NCBI GenBank assembly: GCA_934121905.1
Contig: CAKOVI010000001.1
Location: 62,001-126,000 of the forward strand
DNA length: 64,000 nucleotides
Direction: 5' to 3'
Source of the DNA: an uncultured Clostridia bacterium
Lineage (GTDB): Bacteria; Bacillota; Clostridia; TANB77; CAG-508
Shown here: piece by piece, positions 53,110-63,509 of the stretch
Layout of the letters: every line of letters starts with the position of its first letter
Position numbering within the stretch: the stretch's first letter is position 1
Notes under the pieces: model-generated
The model's database searches: none
The model's input: the letters and a program-made list of their open reading frames with translations, nothing else
Told to the model about the DNA's origin: nothing
Translations under genes and position numbers: made by a program

Positions 53110-54771
53110 ATGACAGATATAGAAATAGCAAGAGCCACAAAGCTCAAAAATATCAACAATATAAGCGAAAACTGTGGATTACAAGAAAATGAAATAGAGC
53201 AATATGGAAAATACAAAGCAAAGATAAATGAACAAGCATTCACAAGACTAAAATCGAAAAAAGACGGAAAACTAATACTAGTTACAGCCATGAACCCAAC
53301 ACCACTGGGAGAAGGAAAAACAACTGTGTCAATTGCAATTGCTGATGGATTAAATAAAATAAATAAAAAAGCAATTTTGGCATTAAGAGAGCCATCACTT
53401 GGACCAGTATTTGGCTTGAAAGGCGGAGCAACAGGTGGAGGAAAGGTACAAATAGCTCCAATGGAAGATATAAACTTACACTTTACAGGAGATATACATG
53501 CAATAACATCTGCAAACAACTTGCTATCATCAATGATAGATAATCATATATATTTTGGAAATGAATTAAAAATCAAATATGTTACCTGGAAGAGATGTGT
53601 AGATTTAAATGATAGACAATTAAGAAGTATTGAAACTGGCTTATCTGGTGAAAGTAAAATTGTTCCAAGAAAAGATGGATTTGACATAACAGTTGCATCA
53701 GAAATAATGGCAATACTATGTTTAGCAACTGATATAAGAGATTTAAGAAAAAGACTTGGAAATATAATAATTGGTTACAATGAAAATGAAGAACCTATAT
53801 ATGCAAAGGATTTAAAAGCAGAAGGAGCAATGACAGTACTATTAAAAGATGCAATAAATCCAAATTTAGTACAATCATTAGAAGGAACACCATGCATAAT
53901 ACATGGAGGACCTTTTGCAAATATTGCACATGGCTGTAATTCTGTAAGAGCAACAAAATTAGCATTAAAATTAGGAGATTATGTAATTACGGAAGCAGGA
54001 TTTGGATCAGATTTAGGTGCAGAGAAATTTTTAGACATAAAATGTAGAAAAGCAAATTTAAAGCCAAATGTAGTTGTAATTGTAGCAACAATAAAAGCAC
54101 TTAAATACCATGGCGGAGCAATGAAAGAGGAGATTTTAGAACAAAATGATAGAGCTTTAAAACATGGAATGCATAATTTGTATAAACATATATATAATAT
54201 GAAAAATGAATTTGGATTAAACGTAATAGTTGCAATAAATAAATTTAATACAGACACAGATGCTGAAATTGATTTTGTAAAAAAGGATTTAAATCAAAAT
54301 AATATTCCAGTAAGTGTAGTTGAAGGATGGGCAAAAGGCGGAGATGGAGCAATAGATATTGCTGAAAAAATAACTGAAATTTCAGAGAAAGAAACAGATT
54401 TTAAATTTATTTATAAAGATAATGAAAGTATAAAAGAGAAAATAGAACATGTTGCAAAAAAAATCTATGGAGCAGATAGAGTAAATTATACAGATTTGGC
54501 AAATAAAAATATAGAAAAAATTGAAAAATTAGGAAAATCAAATTTACCAATTTGTATTGCAAAAACACAATATTCTTTGTCAGATGATGCGAAAAATTTA
54601 GAATGCAAAGAAACATTTAGTATAACTGTAAGAGATGTAGCATTAAAAAATGGTGCTGAATTTATTGTTGTATATTGTGGTAAAATAATGACAATGCCAG
54701 GACTTCCTAAAGTTCCAGCAGCTGAGGGAATAGATGTAGATGAAAATGGAGAAGTTGTGGGGATATTTTAG
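53110..54771 (+). CDS. fhs: Formate-tetrahydrofolate ligase
   Basis: 553 residues, the full family length. ATP-binding NPTPLGEGKTTVSI near residue 60, REPSLGPVFGLKGGATGGG near 96, INLHFTGDIHAI near 123 and the C-terminal IMTMPGLPKVPAAEGIDVDENGEVVGIF are diagnostic. It makes 10-formyl-THF from formate, for purine synthesis or acetogenesis-type one-carbon metabolism. Only fhs, with no other Wood-Ljungdahl gene, is in the window. RBS AAAGGTG. No CGG. Confidence 0.96.
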   Translation: MTDIEIARATKLKNINNISENCGLQENEIEQYGKYKAKINEQAFTRLKSKKDGKLILVTAMNPTPLGEGKTTVSIAIADGLNKINKKAILALREPSLGPVFGLKGGATGGGKVQIAPMEDINLHFTGDIHAITSANNLLSSMIDNHIYFGNELKIKYVTWKRCVDLNDRQLRSIETGLSGESKIVPRKDGFDITVASEIMAILCLATDIRDLRKRLGNIIIGYNENEEPIYAKDLKAEGAMTVLLKDAINPNLVQSLEGTPCIIHGGPFANIAHGCNSVRATKLALKLGDYVITEAGFGSDLGAEKFLDIKCRKANLKPNVVVIVATIKALKYHGGAMKEEILEQNDRALKHGMHNLYKHIYNMKNEFGLNVIVAINKFNTDTDAEIDFVKKDLNQNNIPVSVVEGWAKGGDGAIDIAEKITEISEKETDFKFIYKDNESIKEKIEHVAKKIYGADRVNYTDLANKNIEKIEKLGKSNLPICIAKTQYSLSDDAKNLECKETFSITVRDVALKNGAEFIVVYCGKIMTMPGLPKVPAAEGIDVDENGEVVGIF

Positions 54772-54898
54772 AAAGTAATGCTACAATACTAGAATTAATT
54801 GATTTAGTTGAAAAATATATAGTTGATTATTATAATAAAAATTAATGTATAAAAAGTCTTCCAAAAAGCAAAACTAAGCTTTAAGGAGGATTTTTTTT

Positions 54899-55832
54899 AT
54901 GTATAATTTTAGAACAGACCTTGCAGTAGAAAGAAGAGAAATATTTAGGAAAAACAACAATTTAGAAGAAATTGATGGAATAGAAATTGAAAACAAAGAA
55001 ATTGATGAAAATTTAAAAGTATCTAAAGTAAAAATTGTAAACGCAAATGGAGAAAAATCAATAGGAAAGCCTATGGGAACATATATAACAATAGATATAA
55101 AAAAATTAAGACTTGCAGAAGAAGAAGAAATTCAAAAATCGGCAGAAACTTTATCATCAGAATTAAAGGAAATTATAAATAAACATATAGAGCCCAAAGA
55201 TGACATATTAGTAGTTGGGCTCGGAAATATTTATGTAACACCAGACTCATTGGGACCAAAGGTAATAAATGATATAGATGTAACTCGTCATATAATAAAA
55301 TATTTACCGCAATATATAGACGAAAATTCAAGACCAGTGAGTGCAATTTCTCCTGGTGTGCTTGGAACCACAGGAATAGAAACCTTAGAAATATTAGAGG
55401 GAATAGTAAAGGAAATAAAGCCAAAATTATTGGTTGTAATAGATGCATTAGCTTCAAGAAGCATAGAAAGAATAAGTAGTACAATTCAGCTTTCAGATAC
55501 AGGAATAGTTCCAGGAGCAGGTGTTGGAAATACTAGAAAAGAAATATCTGAAAAGACATTAGGAATACCTGTTGTTGCGATTCGGAATTCCTACTGTTGT
55601 TGAAAGTGCAGTTTTAGTTAATGATTGTTTGGATTTATTTATTGAAAAATTACAGCAAGAAGCTAAATCTAATGATTATTTAAATAGACTTAAAGAACAG
55701 GATAATTATGAAGAAATAAAAGAGGCTTTGAATCCTACTGATTATAATATGATTGTTACACCTAAAGAGATTGATGAACTTATTGAGAATATGAGTAGTA
55801 TTGTGGCTAGGGGAATTAATTTGAGCTTGTGA
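54899..55832 (+). CDS. gpr: Spore germination protease Gpr, read through a +1 shift at CGG
   Basis: About 310 residues with a +1 shift at 55583. The N-terminal MYNFRTDLAVERREI corresponds to the propeptide and cleavage region of GPR. Then VVGLGNIYVTPDSLGPKVINDIDVTRH (near residue 101), SPGVLGTTGIETLEILEGI (near 152), VVIDALASRS (near 180) and TGIVPGAGVGNTRKEIS (near 201) are family motifs. After the shift the sequence continues VVAIGIPTVVESAVLVND, the conserved end of the domain. GPR degrades small acid-soluble spore proteins at germination, so the organism is probably a spore former. Without the shift the protein ends five codons after the CGG and loses its last 82 residues. RBS AAGGAGG. Confidence 0.92.
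55583..55586 (+). other. Putative CGGA recoding site (+1, read as Gly) in gpr
   Basis: Zero frame: GTT GCG ATT CGG AAT TCC TAC TGT TGT TGA. Skipping the C gives GTT GCG ATT GGA ATT CCT ACT GTT GTT GAA (VAIGIPTVVE), the conserved GPR sequence. Confidence 0.85.
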
Positions 55833-55895
55833 CCCATCGGGACCGGTTCTTTTTGGGGCAAAATTTGCTTCCATTTGGTGCCGTCCTTTTTTGGG
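55831..55895 (+). repeat. GGGACCGG-core repeat after gpr
   Basis: GACCCATCGGGACCGGTTCT followed by TTTTGGGG, then a diverged second unit (GGTGCCGTCCTTTTTTGGG). Same family and same position relative to the upstream stop codon as 10380-10440. Confidence 0.75.
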
Positions 55896-55982
55896 ATATA
55901 CAGAAAAAATGTATATTAATAAAAAAAGAGAGCATAATAACCTAAGCAAGAAATTGCAAAAAAGTTTTGGAGGTAATTAAAA

Positions 55983-56144
55983 ATGGATAACAAGCAAAAA
56001 ATAAATTGTACAGTTCAAAGCTGTAAATACAATAATGGTAGACAACAACTTTGTGAATTAAATGCTATAATGGTAACACCAAAACAAAATGTTAATACAG
56101 GAAATCCAGACGAATCTGAATGTTCAAGCTATGAATGTGAGTAA
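55983..56144 (+). CDS. DUF1540-family cysteine-rich small protein
   Basis: 53 residues: MDNKQKINCTVQSCKYNNGR, then QQLCELNAIMV and a C-terminal SECSSYECE. The five cysteines (9, 14, 24, 47, 52) match the spacing of DUF1540 proteins, which are common in spore-forming Clostridia and probably bind a metal. RBS TTTTGGAGGTAATT. Too short for most gene callers but well supported. A hairpin terminator follows. Confidence 0.8.
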   Translation: MDNKQKINCTVQSCKYNNGRQQLCELNAIMVTPKQNVNTGNPDESECSSYECE

Positions 56145-56150
56145 TTTAGG

Positions 56151-56187
56151 GCATACTGCTTATGATTAGGCGGTATGCTTTAAATTT
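56151..56187 (+). terminator. Probable terminator of the DUF1540 gene
   Basis: Stem GCATACTGC/GCGGTATGC (one mismatch) with a 10-nt loop, followed by TTTAAATTTT. Confidence 0.65.
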
Positions 56188-56302
56188 TACAAAAAAATGA
56201 AGCAAATACCATAAGAAACCAATTATAATGCAAAAAACACCTTGAAAAATCGTAAGCTTTATATTATAATAGAGAATATTTGAAGAGAAAGGTAGTGGAA
56301 TT

Positions 56303-57877
56303 ATGGGCAAAACATATTATTTAACAACACCTATATATTATCCAAGCGGTAAATTTCATATAGGGACAGCATACACAACAGTGCTTGCGGACACAATAAA
56401 AAGATACAAAAAATTAAGAGGATATGAAACATACCTATTAACAGGAACAGATGAACATGGGCAAAAAATAGAAGAAGTAGCGAAAAAACAAAATATGGAA
56501 CCACAAGAATATGTAGACGGAGCGGCAAAAGCAGCAAAAGATTTGTGGAAATTAATGGATATAGACTATGATGATTTTATAAGAACAACCGAAAGCAGAC
56601 ACGAAAAAGTAGTACAAAAAATATTTGATAGACTAATGGAACAAGGAGATATCTATAAAGGAGAATATGAAGGATGGTATTGTGTACCATGTGAAAGTTA
56701 TTTTACAAAAACACAACTTGTAGATGGAAAATGTCCAGACTGTGGAAGAGAAGTAAAATTAATGAAAGAAGAATGTTACTTCTTTAATATGAAAAAATAT
56801 GCACCAAGGCTTTTAAAATATTATGAAGAACACCCGGATTTTATAAAACCAGACTATAGAAAGACAGAAATGATAAATAATTTTATAAAACCAGGGTTAG
56901 AAGATTTATGTGTAACACGTACAACTTTTGATTGGGGAATAAAAGTATTAAAAGACCCAAAACACGTAATATATGTATGGCTTGATGCACTAACAAATTA
57001 CTTAACAGCAATAGGATATGAATCAGAAAATGATGAGTTATTTAAAAAGTTTTGGCCTGCCAATTTACACATAGTAGGAAAAGATATAGCAAGATTCCAT
57101 TTAATATATTGGCCAATATTTTTAATGGCACTAGACTTGCCACTTCCAAAGCAAATATTTGTGCATAACTGGATAACAATGAAAGATGGGAAGATGTCAA
57201 AATCAAAAGGAAATGTAATATATCCAGAATTATTAGTAGAAAGATATGGATTAGATGCAACACGTTACTTCTTACTTAGAGATATGCCGGTTTCAACAGA
57301 TGGGATATTTTCACCAGAAGAATTTGTAGAAAGATATAATTTTGATTTATCAAATGATTTAGGTAATTTGTTGAATCGAACTATAGCTATGTGCAACAAA
57401 TACTTTAAAGGACAAGTTCCAAAATATAATGGAACAATAAATGATGTAGATGCAGAAGTTGAGAAATTTGCTATAAATACAACAAAGCAATTTGAAACAT
57501 TATTTGAAAATTTTGAAATAGCAAGTTCACTTCAAGAAATATGGAGTTTAATTTCAAGAACAAACAAATATATAGACGAAACATCACCATGGGTACTTGC
57601 TAAGGAAGAACAAAACGAAAAATTAGAAGTATGCATATATCATTTAATAGAAAATTTAAGAAGAATAGCTATTTTAATTAGTCCATTCATGGACTCAACA
57701 GCAAAGAAAATATTTAAACAATTAGGAATTGAAAATGAAGAATTAAAAACATGGAAGAGCCTTGAAGATTATGACAAGATTGAAAATATAAAGGTAATAG
57801 AAAAAGGTGAGCCTTTATTTATGAGGTTAGATGCAGAAAAAGAAAGCCAATTTATAAAAAGTAAAATGAAAAATTAA
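56303..57877 (+). CDS. metG: Methionyl-tRNA synthetase (short form)
   Basis: 524 residues. Class I signatures KFHIGTAYTTVLADTIKR (residues 17-34) and KMSKSKGN (near 297), and a zinc knuckle CVPCESYFTKTQLVDGKCPDCG near residues 129-150. The C-terminal tRNA-binding (EMAP-like) domain present in Bacillus MetRS is absent. GAAAGG lies upstream. Nearby intergenic DNA shows no obvious T-box. No CGG in frame. Confidence 0.95.
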   Translation: MGKTYYLTTPIYYPSGKFHIGTAYTTVLADTIKRYKKLRGYETYLLTGTDEHGQKIEEVAKKQNMEPQEYVDGAAKAAKDLWKLMDIDYDDFIRTTESRHEKVVQKIFDRLMEQGDIYKGEYEGWYCVPCESYFTKTQLVDGKCPDCGREVKLMKEECYFFNMKKYAPRLLKYYEEHPDFIKPDYRKTEMINNFIKPGLEDLCVTRTTFDWGIKVLKDPKHVIYVWLDALTNYLTAIGYESENDELFKKFWPANLHIVGKDIARFHLIYWPIFLMALDLPLPKQIFVHNWITMKDGKMSKSKGNVIYPELLVERYGLDATRYFLLRDMPVSTDGIFSPEEFVERYNFDLSNDLGNLLNRTIAMCNKYFKGQVPKYNGTINDVDAEVEKFAINTTKQFETLFENFEIASSLQEIWSLISRTNKYIDETSPWVLAKEEQNEKLEVCIYHLIENLRRIAILISPFMDSTAKKIFKQLGIENEELKTWKSLEDYDKIENIKVIEKGEPLFMRLDAEKESQFIKSKMKN

Positions 57878-57904
57878 AAGACTTAAAGAGAGGAAGTATG
57901 TAAA

Positions 57905-60199
57905 TTGCCTAGAAAAAAGAAAATAGAAGTAGACTCTAAAGTAAAAGAAAAATTAGAATATATAGGACTTGACTTAGATAAAATACCCAAAATACTAAAA
58001 GAATATTCTGATATAAATTTTAGAACTTTAAAAGGATATGATGAAAAAAAATATAAACAATATAGATTTGTTAATGTAAGTGATATTGAAATTTTACTAT
58101 CACCAACAAACAGAATGGATACAATCAAGGAAAAATACGAAAATGCAATGCCCATTTGTTACTATTTAGACTCAAAAAATGAAGAAAACATACTTGCTTT
58201 TACAGAATTTTTAAGTATGTTAAACAAAGTGAATATTCCAAGAATAGAGGAAATTGAAGCAGAACAAAAAATGTTATCAAAAGAGATTCCTTTTAGGATT
58301 AAATTCAACGGAAATTATTTATGGCAAATATATTATTCAGAAATATCTGACAAATATTTTATGATAGTGCCAATAGAAGATACGGATTATTCTACATTTT
58401 TCTATATATTAAAAAGAAAAATAGAGAATAAGAAAAACGATAGAGTATTTGTTCCAATAAGTTTAGTGGATTATGAAGGAATACTACTGAAAAAAGAAGA
58501 AATAAAAGATTTAGAAAACTATTTATGGCTTTTTACAAGAGACTATCCTTCTATATATGAAATATGGGATAAAAAGGATGAACCAAGCATCAATATTATT
58601 GGAGAAACTGAGCTTTTTGATAATATAAAAACATTGTATAAAGTTCAATTAACAAATGCAAAAGAAGCAAATCAATTTTATAAATTAGTAAAGGCATTGT
58701 TTATTTTACAAACAGAACTTCCACATTATTATAAATTTACAACAAATATTGATGAACAAGGAATGTTAGAATTTTATTTTGAAAATTCAAATATAAAATA
58801 TAAAACATTACCTGAATTCATAATGCAACAATATTTAAGGTCAGTAAGTTTAAAAAATAAAACAGCTGAAGACTTACAAGATCTTAGAGAAAAATTAAGT
58901 ATTTTACAAAAAGAATCAAAGCAATTAGAAGAAGAATATATGTCAAAGGAAAAGCAAATAACGACATTTCTAGAGTGTAAAAAAACATTTTTTGGTAAAG
59001 TAAAATATTTCTTTAAGCTTGGCAAAAAAGCAACAAAGCCAAAGCAAAAAAAAGAGAATATGGAAAATATAGAACCAGAAAAAATAAAGACTAAACATAA
59101 GCCTGAAAAATTTAAAATGGAAGAAAAAAATTATACTTTATATGAACTGGAGAAAAGCTATAAAGAGCTAGAATCTAAAGAAAATCAAGCAAATAAAATT
59201 GTTATGGATATAAATGCTTTAAAACTAAAAAATAAAAATTTAAAGAAAAAAATAGAAAATGCTAGTAGCTATATAGACGAAATTAATGAACATAAAAAAA
59301 GCATATTCGAGTTTTGGAAATATTCAAACAAAGATGCTGTTGCTTCGCTAGAGGAAAGCGAAGAAGAAGAATTTAATGTGAAAAAATTAGAAAAAATATT
59401 TAATTGTGAAGATGATTTTGAAGATTTTGGAGCAAATGCAGACAAAAACCAAAGAAATAAATTAACAGATTCAGAATTGGAAAGCGTATTTATTGCATCA
59501 ACAGATACATTGCCACTCCTAAATAGGATGAACCTAAAAGTGGCTGAAAATAAGGAGATATCGGCTGAACTTAAAAAACTGAAGTTAACGAAAGTAAAAA
59601 GCAAAGATTTAGTAGAAGAAGATGATGATAATTTTAATATTTTTGGAAGGATAAGACAAACAAACAATAAAGAAAGAACCATAGGAAGTAAAACACATAG
59701 AGAACAGCCTAGAGACAGATTAGAAATTTTGGAAATTCGAAAAGAAACTAGAGGTCTAGAATTAAAGAAAAATTTAGAAAAAGTATTGGAAAATATAAAA
59801 AAAGCAATCAAGAAAAATGTTTTACCAGAAGATATGTATGTTTATAAAGTAACTTCTGAAAAACTTGAATTTAATACAATAGAAGATGTTTCTTTAAATT
59901 CTGAAAATGAATTAAATGCTTTTCTAAAAAATGAACCAAACTGTAAAAAATTATATTTATATAAAATAAAATTGCCAAAAGGAACTAATTTTGTAGCATT
60001 TACAAATATTATATTCTTTGATAATAAAAATATGACTTTACCACTTGGAATGAACTTATCTGATAAAATTTTGGTGGATTTATCTGAATATAATATAAAT
60101 GAGGAAAAATCTACAAACTTAAACAAATTACAGTTCGAAGAAGATGATGATTTTGCAAATATCATTGTTAAAAATATAAATCTAAATGAAGTAAAATAG
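57905..60199 (+). CDS. Large coiled-coil protein of unknown function
   Basis: 764 residues from a TTG start (GAGGAAG upstream). The first 310 residues look globular. Residues about 325-470 form a long coiled coil (DLQDLREKLSILQKESKQLEEEYMSKEKQ, then KENQANKIVMDINALKLKNKNLKKKIENA). The rest is acidic and Lys-rich. No signal peptide, membrane segment or recognised family. It lies between metG and hrcA, 27 and 16 bp away, so it may be co-transcribed with either. Confidence 0.6.
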   Translation: MPRKKKIEVDSKVKEKLEYIGLDLDKIPKILKEYSDINFRTLKGYDEKKYKQYRFVNVSDIEILLSPTNRMDTIKEKYENAMPICYYLDSKNEENILAFTEFLSMLNKVNIPRIEEIEAEQKMLSKEIPFRIKFNGNYLWQIYYSEISDKYFMIVPIEDTDYSTFFYILKRKIENKKNDRVFVPISLVDYEGILLKKEEIKDLENYLWLFTRDYPSIYEIWDKKDEPSINIIGETELFDNIKTLYKVQLTNAKEANQFYKLVKALFILQTELPHYYKFTTNIDEQGMLEFYFENSNIKYKTLPEFIMQQYLRSVSLKNKTAEDLQDLREKLSILQKESKQLEEEYMSKEKQITTFLECKKTFFGKVKYFFKLGKKATKPKQKKENMENIEPEKIKTKHKPEKFKMEEKNYTLYELEKSYKELESKENQANKIVMDINALKLKNKNLKKKIENASSYIDEINEHKKSIFEFWKYSNKDAVASLEESEEEEFNVKKLEKIFNCEDDFEDFGANADKNQRNKLTDSELESVFIASTDTLPLLNRMNLKVAENKEISAELKKLKLTKVKSKDLVEEDDDNFNIFGRIRQTNNKERTIGSKTHREQPRDRLEILEIRKETRGLELKKNLEKVLENIKKAIKKNVLPEDMYVYKVTSEKLEFNTIEDVSLNSENELNAFLKNEPNCKKLYLYKIKLPKGTNFVAFTNIIFFDNKNMTLPLGMNLSDKILVDLSEYNINEEKSTNLNKLQFEEDDDFANIIVKNINLNEVK

Positions 60200-60215
60200 A
60201 AAAGAGGGGAATGAA

Positions 60216-61229
60216 ATGCTAGATGAGAGAAAGAAAAAGGTTTTGCAAGCGATAGTTGAAGAGTACATAAATACAGCAGAACCAGTAAGCTCAAATGCTT
60301 TAATAAGTAAATATGGTTTAGAATGTAGCAGTGCAACAATAAGAAATGAAATGGCAGACCTTGAGAAAAAAGGCTTACTTGACAAAATGCATACATCTAG
60401 TGGAAGAGTACCATCAGCAAAAGGTTACAGATACTATGTTGACGAATTACTTAAAGATGATAACATAAGCTTAGAAGAAGTTAAATATATAAGTGATAAA
60501 CTAGAAACCAAAGTTAATGAAATTGAAGATTTGACTAAAATAACAGCAAGTACAATTTCTGAAATAACTCATTATACTACAGTTACAATAGGACCTAAAA
60601 CAGATGAACAAATAATTAAAGAAATAAAATTTGTTTTGTTAGGTTCAAGAATGATTTTAGCAGTTATTATGACAGATACAGGAATGGTTAAAGAAACAAT
60701 TATAAAATTTGATGAAGATGTTACTGAAAAACAAGTTGAAACTATAAATTATATGTTTAATAATAAACTTAAAGGTAAACCTATAGAAACCATAAATCAG
60801 CCATTGGAAGATTATTTATATAAAGAGATGAAAGGAATGGTTGGGGTAATAAAACCTATAATTACTCAAATTAAAAAGGTTCTATTTGAAGAAAATGAAA
60901 TTCATCTTCAAGGTGCTAGAAAGGAATTAGATTTGCCAGAATTTAATTCTCTTCAAGTTGCTAAGAATTTTATGAATATTTTAGATGAAAAAGAACTTAT
61001 TGCAGATATGCTTAATTCAGGCTTTGCCGAGGATATTAATGTTTATATTGGTGGCGAAGATGAGAAAGAGCAACTTAAAGATTTTAGTGTTGTTACTTTT
61101 AAACATAAGATTGGTAATAAGGATATGGGAACTATTGGTATTATTGGTCCTAAGAGAATGGATTATTCTAAGGTTATTTCAGTTATGAAGTATATTAGTA
61201 AGAAGTTGAATGAGGAGAATAAAGAATAA
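60216..61229 (+). CDS. hrcA: Heat-inducible transcription repressor HrcA
   Basis: 337 residues. The N-terminal winged helix (LDERKKKVLQAIVEEYINTAEPVSSNALISKYGLECSSATIRNEMADLEKKGLL, residues 2-55) and HTSSGRVPSAKGYRYYVDELL are diagnostic. HrcA represses groE and dnaK by binding CIRCE elements. None of those genes, and no CIRCE element (TTAGCACTC-N9-GAGTGCTAA), is seen here. RBS AGAGGGGAATGA. A terminator follows. Confidence 0.95.
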   Translation: MLDERKKKVLQAIVEEYINTAEPVSSNALISKYGLECSSATIRNEMADLEKKGLLDKMHTSSGRVPSAKGYRYYVDELLKDDNISLEEVKYISDKLETKVNEIEDLTKITASTISEITHYTTVTIGPKTDEQIIKEIKFVLLGSRMILAVIMTDTGMVKETIIKFDEDVTEKQVETINYMFNNKLKGKPIETINQPLEDYLYKEMKGMVGVIKPIITQIKKVLFEENEIHLQGARKELDLPEFNSLQVAKNFMNILDEKELIADMLNSGFAEDINVYIGGEDEKEQLKDFSVVTFKHKIGNKDMGTIGIIGPKRMDYSKVISVMKYISKKLNEENKE

Positions 61230-61261
61230 AAAGCACTTACTTAAAGTAAGTGTTTTTTATC
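61229..61261. terminator. Bidirectional terminator after hrcA
   Basis: Stem AGCACTTAC/GTAAGTGTT with a short loop, A-run before and T-run after; it lies between convergent genes and overlaps the end of the minus-strand gene. Confidence 0.8.
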
Positions 61262-63254
61262 TACAATCGCTATCATTTAAATTAGGGGCATCATTAAATT
61301 TGATATTATATCTTTTTAAAGCATCTTTACCAAAAAGATCAGCTAATGTTTCAATCAAGTATTCATCATATATATATTCTAATTTTCCGTGAGGATTATT
61401 AGTCAAAACAGTAAGGACGAATAATTTGTCATCTTTTATACAAAGTTCGTTTAAAAGTGATGAAAACTCTTCCAATTTTTCGATGGAATTTTCTTCTTTT
61501 AATTTTTGGTAAGCAAAATTTATATTTTCTCCAAGTGAAGGTAGTTCATTTCCTTTGGGTTTCATTGATACATCATCACCTAATTCTAAATCATTATTTT
61601 TTAAAATATGCAATAAGCTAATAACCTGATTGGAGAAATATTCTTTGTTTGTATTCATATATTTAACAAAGTTTTTTATAAAAATAAAATCTACTGATTT
61701 TCCTGCATGTGTCATATAAATAGGATATTCAGAATTTTTAAAAATTCGGTTTAATTTATTACTGAATATGTCATAATCTTTTTGTGTATAAACTCTATCT
61801 TCAGAGAAATATCTTGCTGAAATACTAGATGAAAATTTATAAAAAGGGGTATATAAAATGACATCATTTTCTGAAAAGTATTTATTAGTATTTTTTCCTA
61901 TAAAGTCAAGTTGTTCCCAAAAGTTTTTTAAAGTAATATCTTTAGGTGAGGGTAATTCAATTTGGAACATACAAGCTTGAAAAATTTTATTATTTAAAAT
62001 ATCAACTAAATTTTGTCCGTTCTCACAGCAATCTTTTATGTTGTCGTAATAAGTGTTGACTTCATTTATTAGAATTCTATAATCAGAAAGAATAGGACTG
62101 GCTAATAAAAAATAATTGTCACATACATCTAGTATTTCATCAATTGGTTGATGTTTTTGAACCATATCATAAGCAATTAGTATAGCTAAAATATTACCGT
62201 AGTTTAAAGATGAATATTCAGCAATGTTTTTTTGATAAATCGATATTATGTTTTCAAATTGTCTACTAGTTTCTGAAACAGAATCATATATTTTGTAATT
62301 ATATTTTATGGATTTTAGTGAGTGTTTTACTTTCTGTATAATTTCTTCAGATGATGGAGAATGGTTCGTAGAATCTATGTCTAGCAACTTTTCTACTTGA
62401 GATGAATCTAGTAAACCTAGGCATCTTTTAATTAGAATTGGATGCTTTTTTATACTACCTGTTTGTATATATGAATTTATCAGAATTTTATTCATTTGAA
62501 TGTCTGTAGCTGATAGTGAGTCAGGATTAAAATTGATATTGTCTTTAGTATAGTTACTAAAGAAATAATTATATTCACGACTGGTATTAGGTGAAAATAC
62601 TGGATTTTTCTTGGACTGATTAGCTAGAATATTAGCAAATTCATCAGAAAAGGTTTTTGCTAATTCTGTAATTCTTTGAAGTCCGTTCCTGTGAAAAATA
62701 TATTCAGATTGTACATCTATATTTTTTAATGACATAATCATATTAACGTTAGAAGCAAATTCACAAGGGTAAATATAAGCATTGGTTAAATCTCGTGTTT
62801 TTAAAACATTTTGAAATTGCTCATTATTTATTCCTTCAATTTTTATTGGATTAGAGATAAAATATCTAATAATATTAGCAGTAACATAACTAACCATTCC
62901 CTCTTCAACAAAAAGAGTTCCATCTTCTTTATTTTCATTGCTGATTGCGTGTAGTAATTCATGAATAATTGAAGGGGCAGCAGGATACAGAACAGATATA
63001 TCAGACAAATCAAGATTTTCATCTACAAAATAATTGATTGAATTATCTTTAGAAGAATGCTCTGCTTGGGTTGATTGGTTGTTTTTACTGGCAATAAAAT
63101 TAAAATTAATGTTATTAGAAATATCATTAATTCTTTGAATTTCTGTTTCAATATTTGGGTAGTTTGAATGTTTATTTTTAAAGTAATGTATTGTTAATAT
63201 TTTTGATATTTCAATTAATTTTTTTGAAATACTATTATTTTCTAATTTATTCAT
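61257..63254 (-). CDS. Putative zinc metalloprotease-like protein (HELLH), unknown family
   Basis: 665 residues from an ATG with ATGGAGGAAA. A gluzincin-type motif HELLH lies at residues 98-102, followed by an acidic EEG at 117-119 that could supply the third zinc ligand. The rest is helical, with no signal peptide, and I recognise no family. The layout recalls the NEIMH...TEAITE segment of the protein at 47356, where the first histidine is replaced by Asn. The gene at 63267 lies 12 bp upstream in the same direction, so they form an operon. Confidence 0.6.
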   Translation of the reverse strand: MNKLENNSISKKLIEISKILTIHYFKNKHSNYPNIETEIQRINDISNNINFNFIASKNNQSTQAEHSSKDNSINYFVDENLDLSDISVLYPAAPSIIHELLHAISNENKEDGTLFVEEGMVSYVTANIIRYFISNPIKIEGINNEQFQNVLKTRDLTNAYIYPCEFASNVNMIMSLKNIDVQSEYIFHRNGLQRITELAKTFSDEFANILANQSKKNPVFSPNTSREYNYFFSNYTKDNINFNPDSLSATDIQMNKILINSYIQTGSIKKHPILIKRCLGLLDSSQVEKLLDIDSTNHSPSSEEIIQKVKHSLKSIKYNYKIYDSVSETSRQFENIISIYQKNIAEYSSLNYGNILAILIAYDMVQKHQPIDEILDVCDNYFLLASPILSDYRILINEVNTYYDNIKDCCENGQNLVDILNNKIFQACMFQIELPSPKDITLKNFWEQLDFIGKNTNKYFSENDVILYTPFYKFSSSISARYFSEDRVYTQKDYDIFSNKLNRIFKNSEYPIYMTHAGKSVDFIFIKNFVKYMNTNKEYFSNQVISLLHILKNNDLELGDDVSMKPKGNELPSLGENINFAYQKLKEENSIEKLEEFSSLLNELCIKDDKLFVLTVLTNNPHGKLEYIYDEYLIETLADLFGKDALKRYNIKFNDAPNLNDSDCR

Positions 63255-63266
63255 TTTTCCTCCATT

Positions 63267-63509
63267 TTAATCAAATATAATTGTGGGGTTAAGCTCTTCT
63301 GGTGTTTTCCAGTCAATATTGTAGTATTTTTGTAAAAGCATTTTTTTTGTTTCCCAATATGCATGACAATAACCCAAAGTTTCTTTCGAAATATGTTGAG
63401 TATTTAGAAAAAGTTCAATTTTTTCATTAAGTTCTTTTTCAATTTTTTTAAATTCATCAGTTTTTTCAATAGGGTCTAATTTAATATCTAATTCGTTGTT
63501 TTCGTTCAT
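63267..63509 (-). CDS. Small acidic protein encoded with the putative metalloprotease
   Basis: 80 residues starting MNENNELDIKLDPIEKTDEFKKIEKELNEKIELFLNTQ after AAGGAGGATTAATCT. The C-terminal half HISKETLGYCHAYWETKKMLLQKYYNIDWKTPEELNP resembles small proteins found next to toxin or immunity genes in Firmicutes, but no family is assigned. Being first in a two-gene operon, it could be an immunity or accessory partner of the HELLH protein; this is a guess. Confidence 0.6.
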   Translation of the reverse strand: MNENNELDIKLDPIEKTDEFKKIEKELNEKIELFLNTQHISKETLGYCHAYWETKKMLLQKYYNIDWKTPEELNPTIIFD

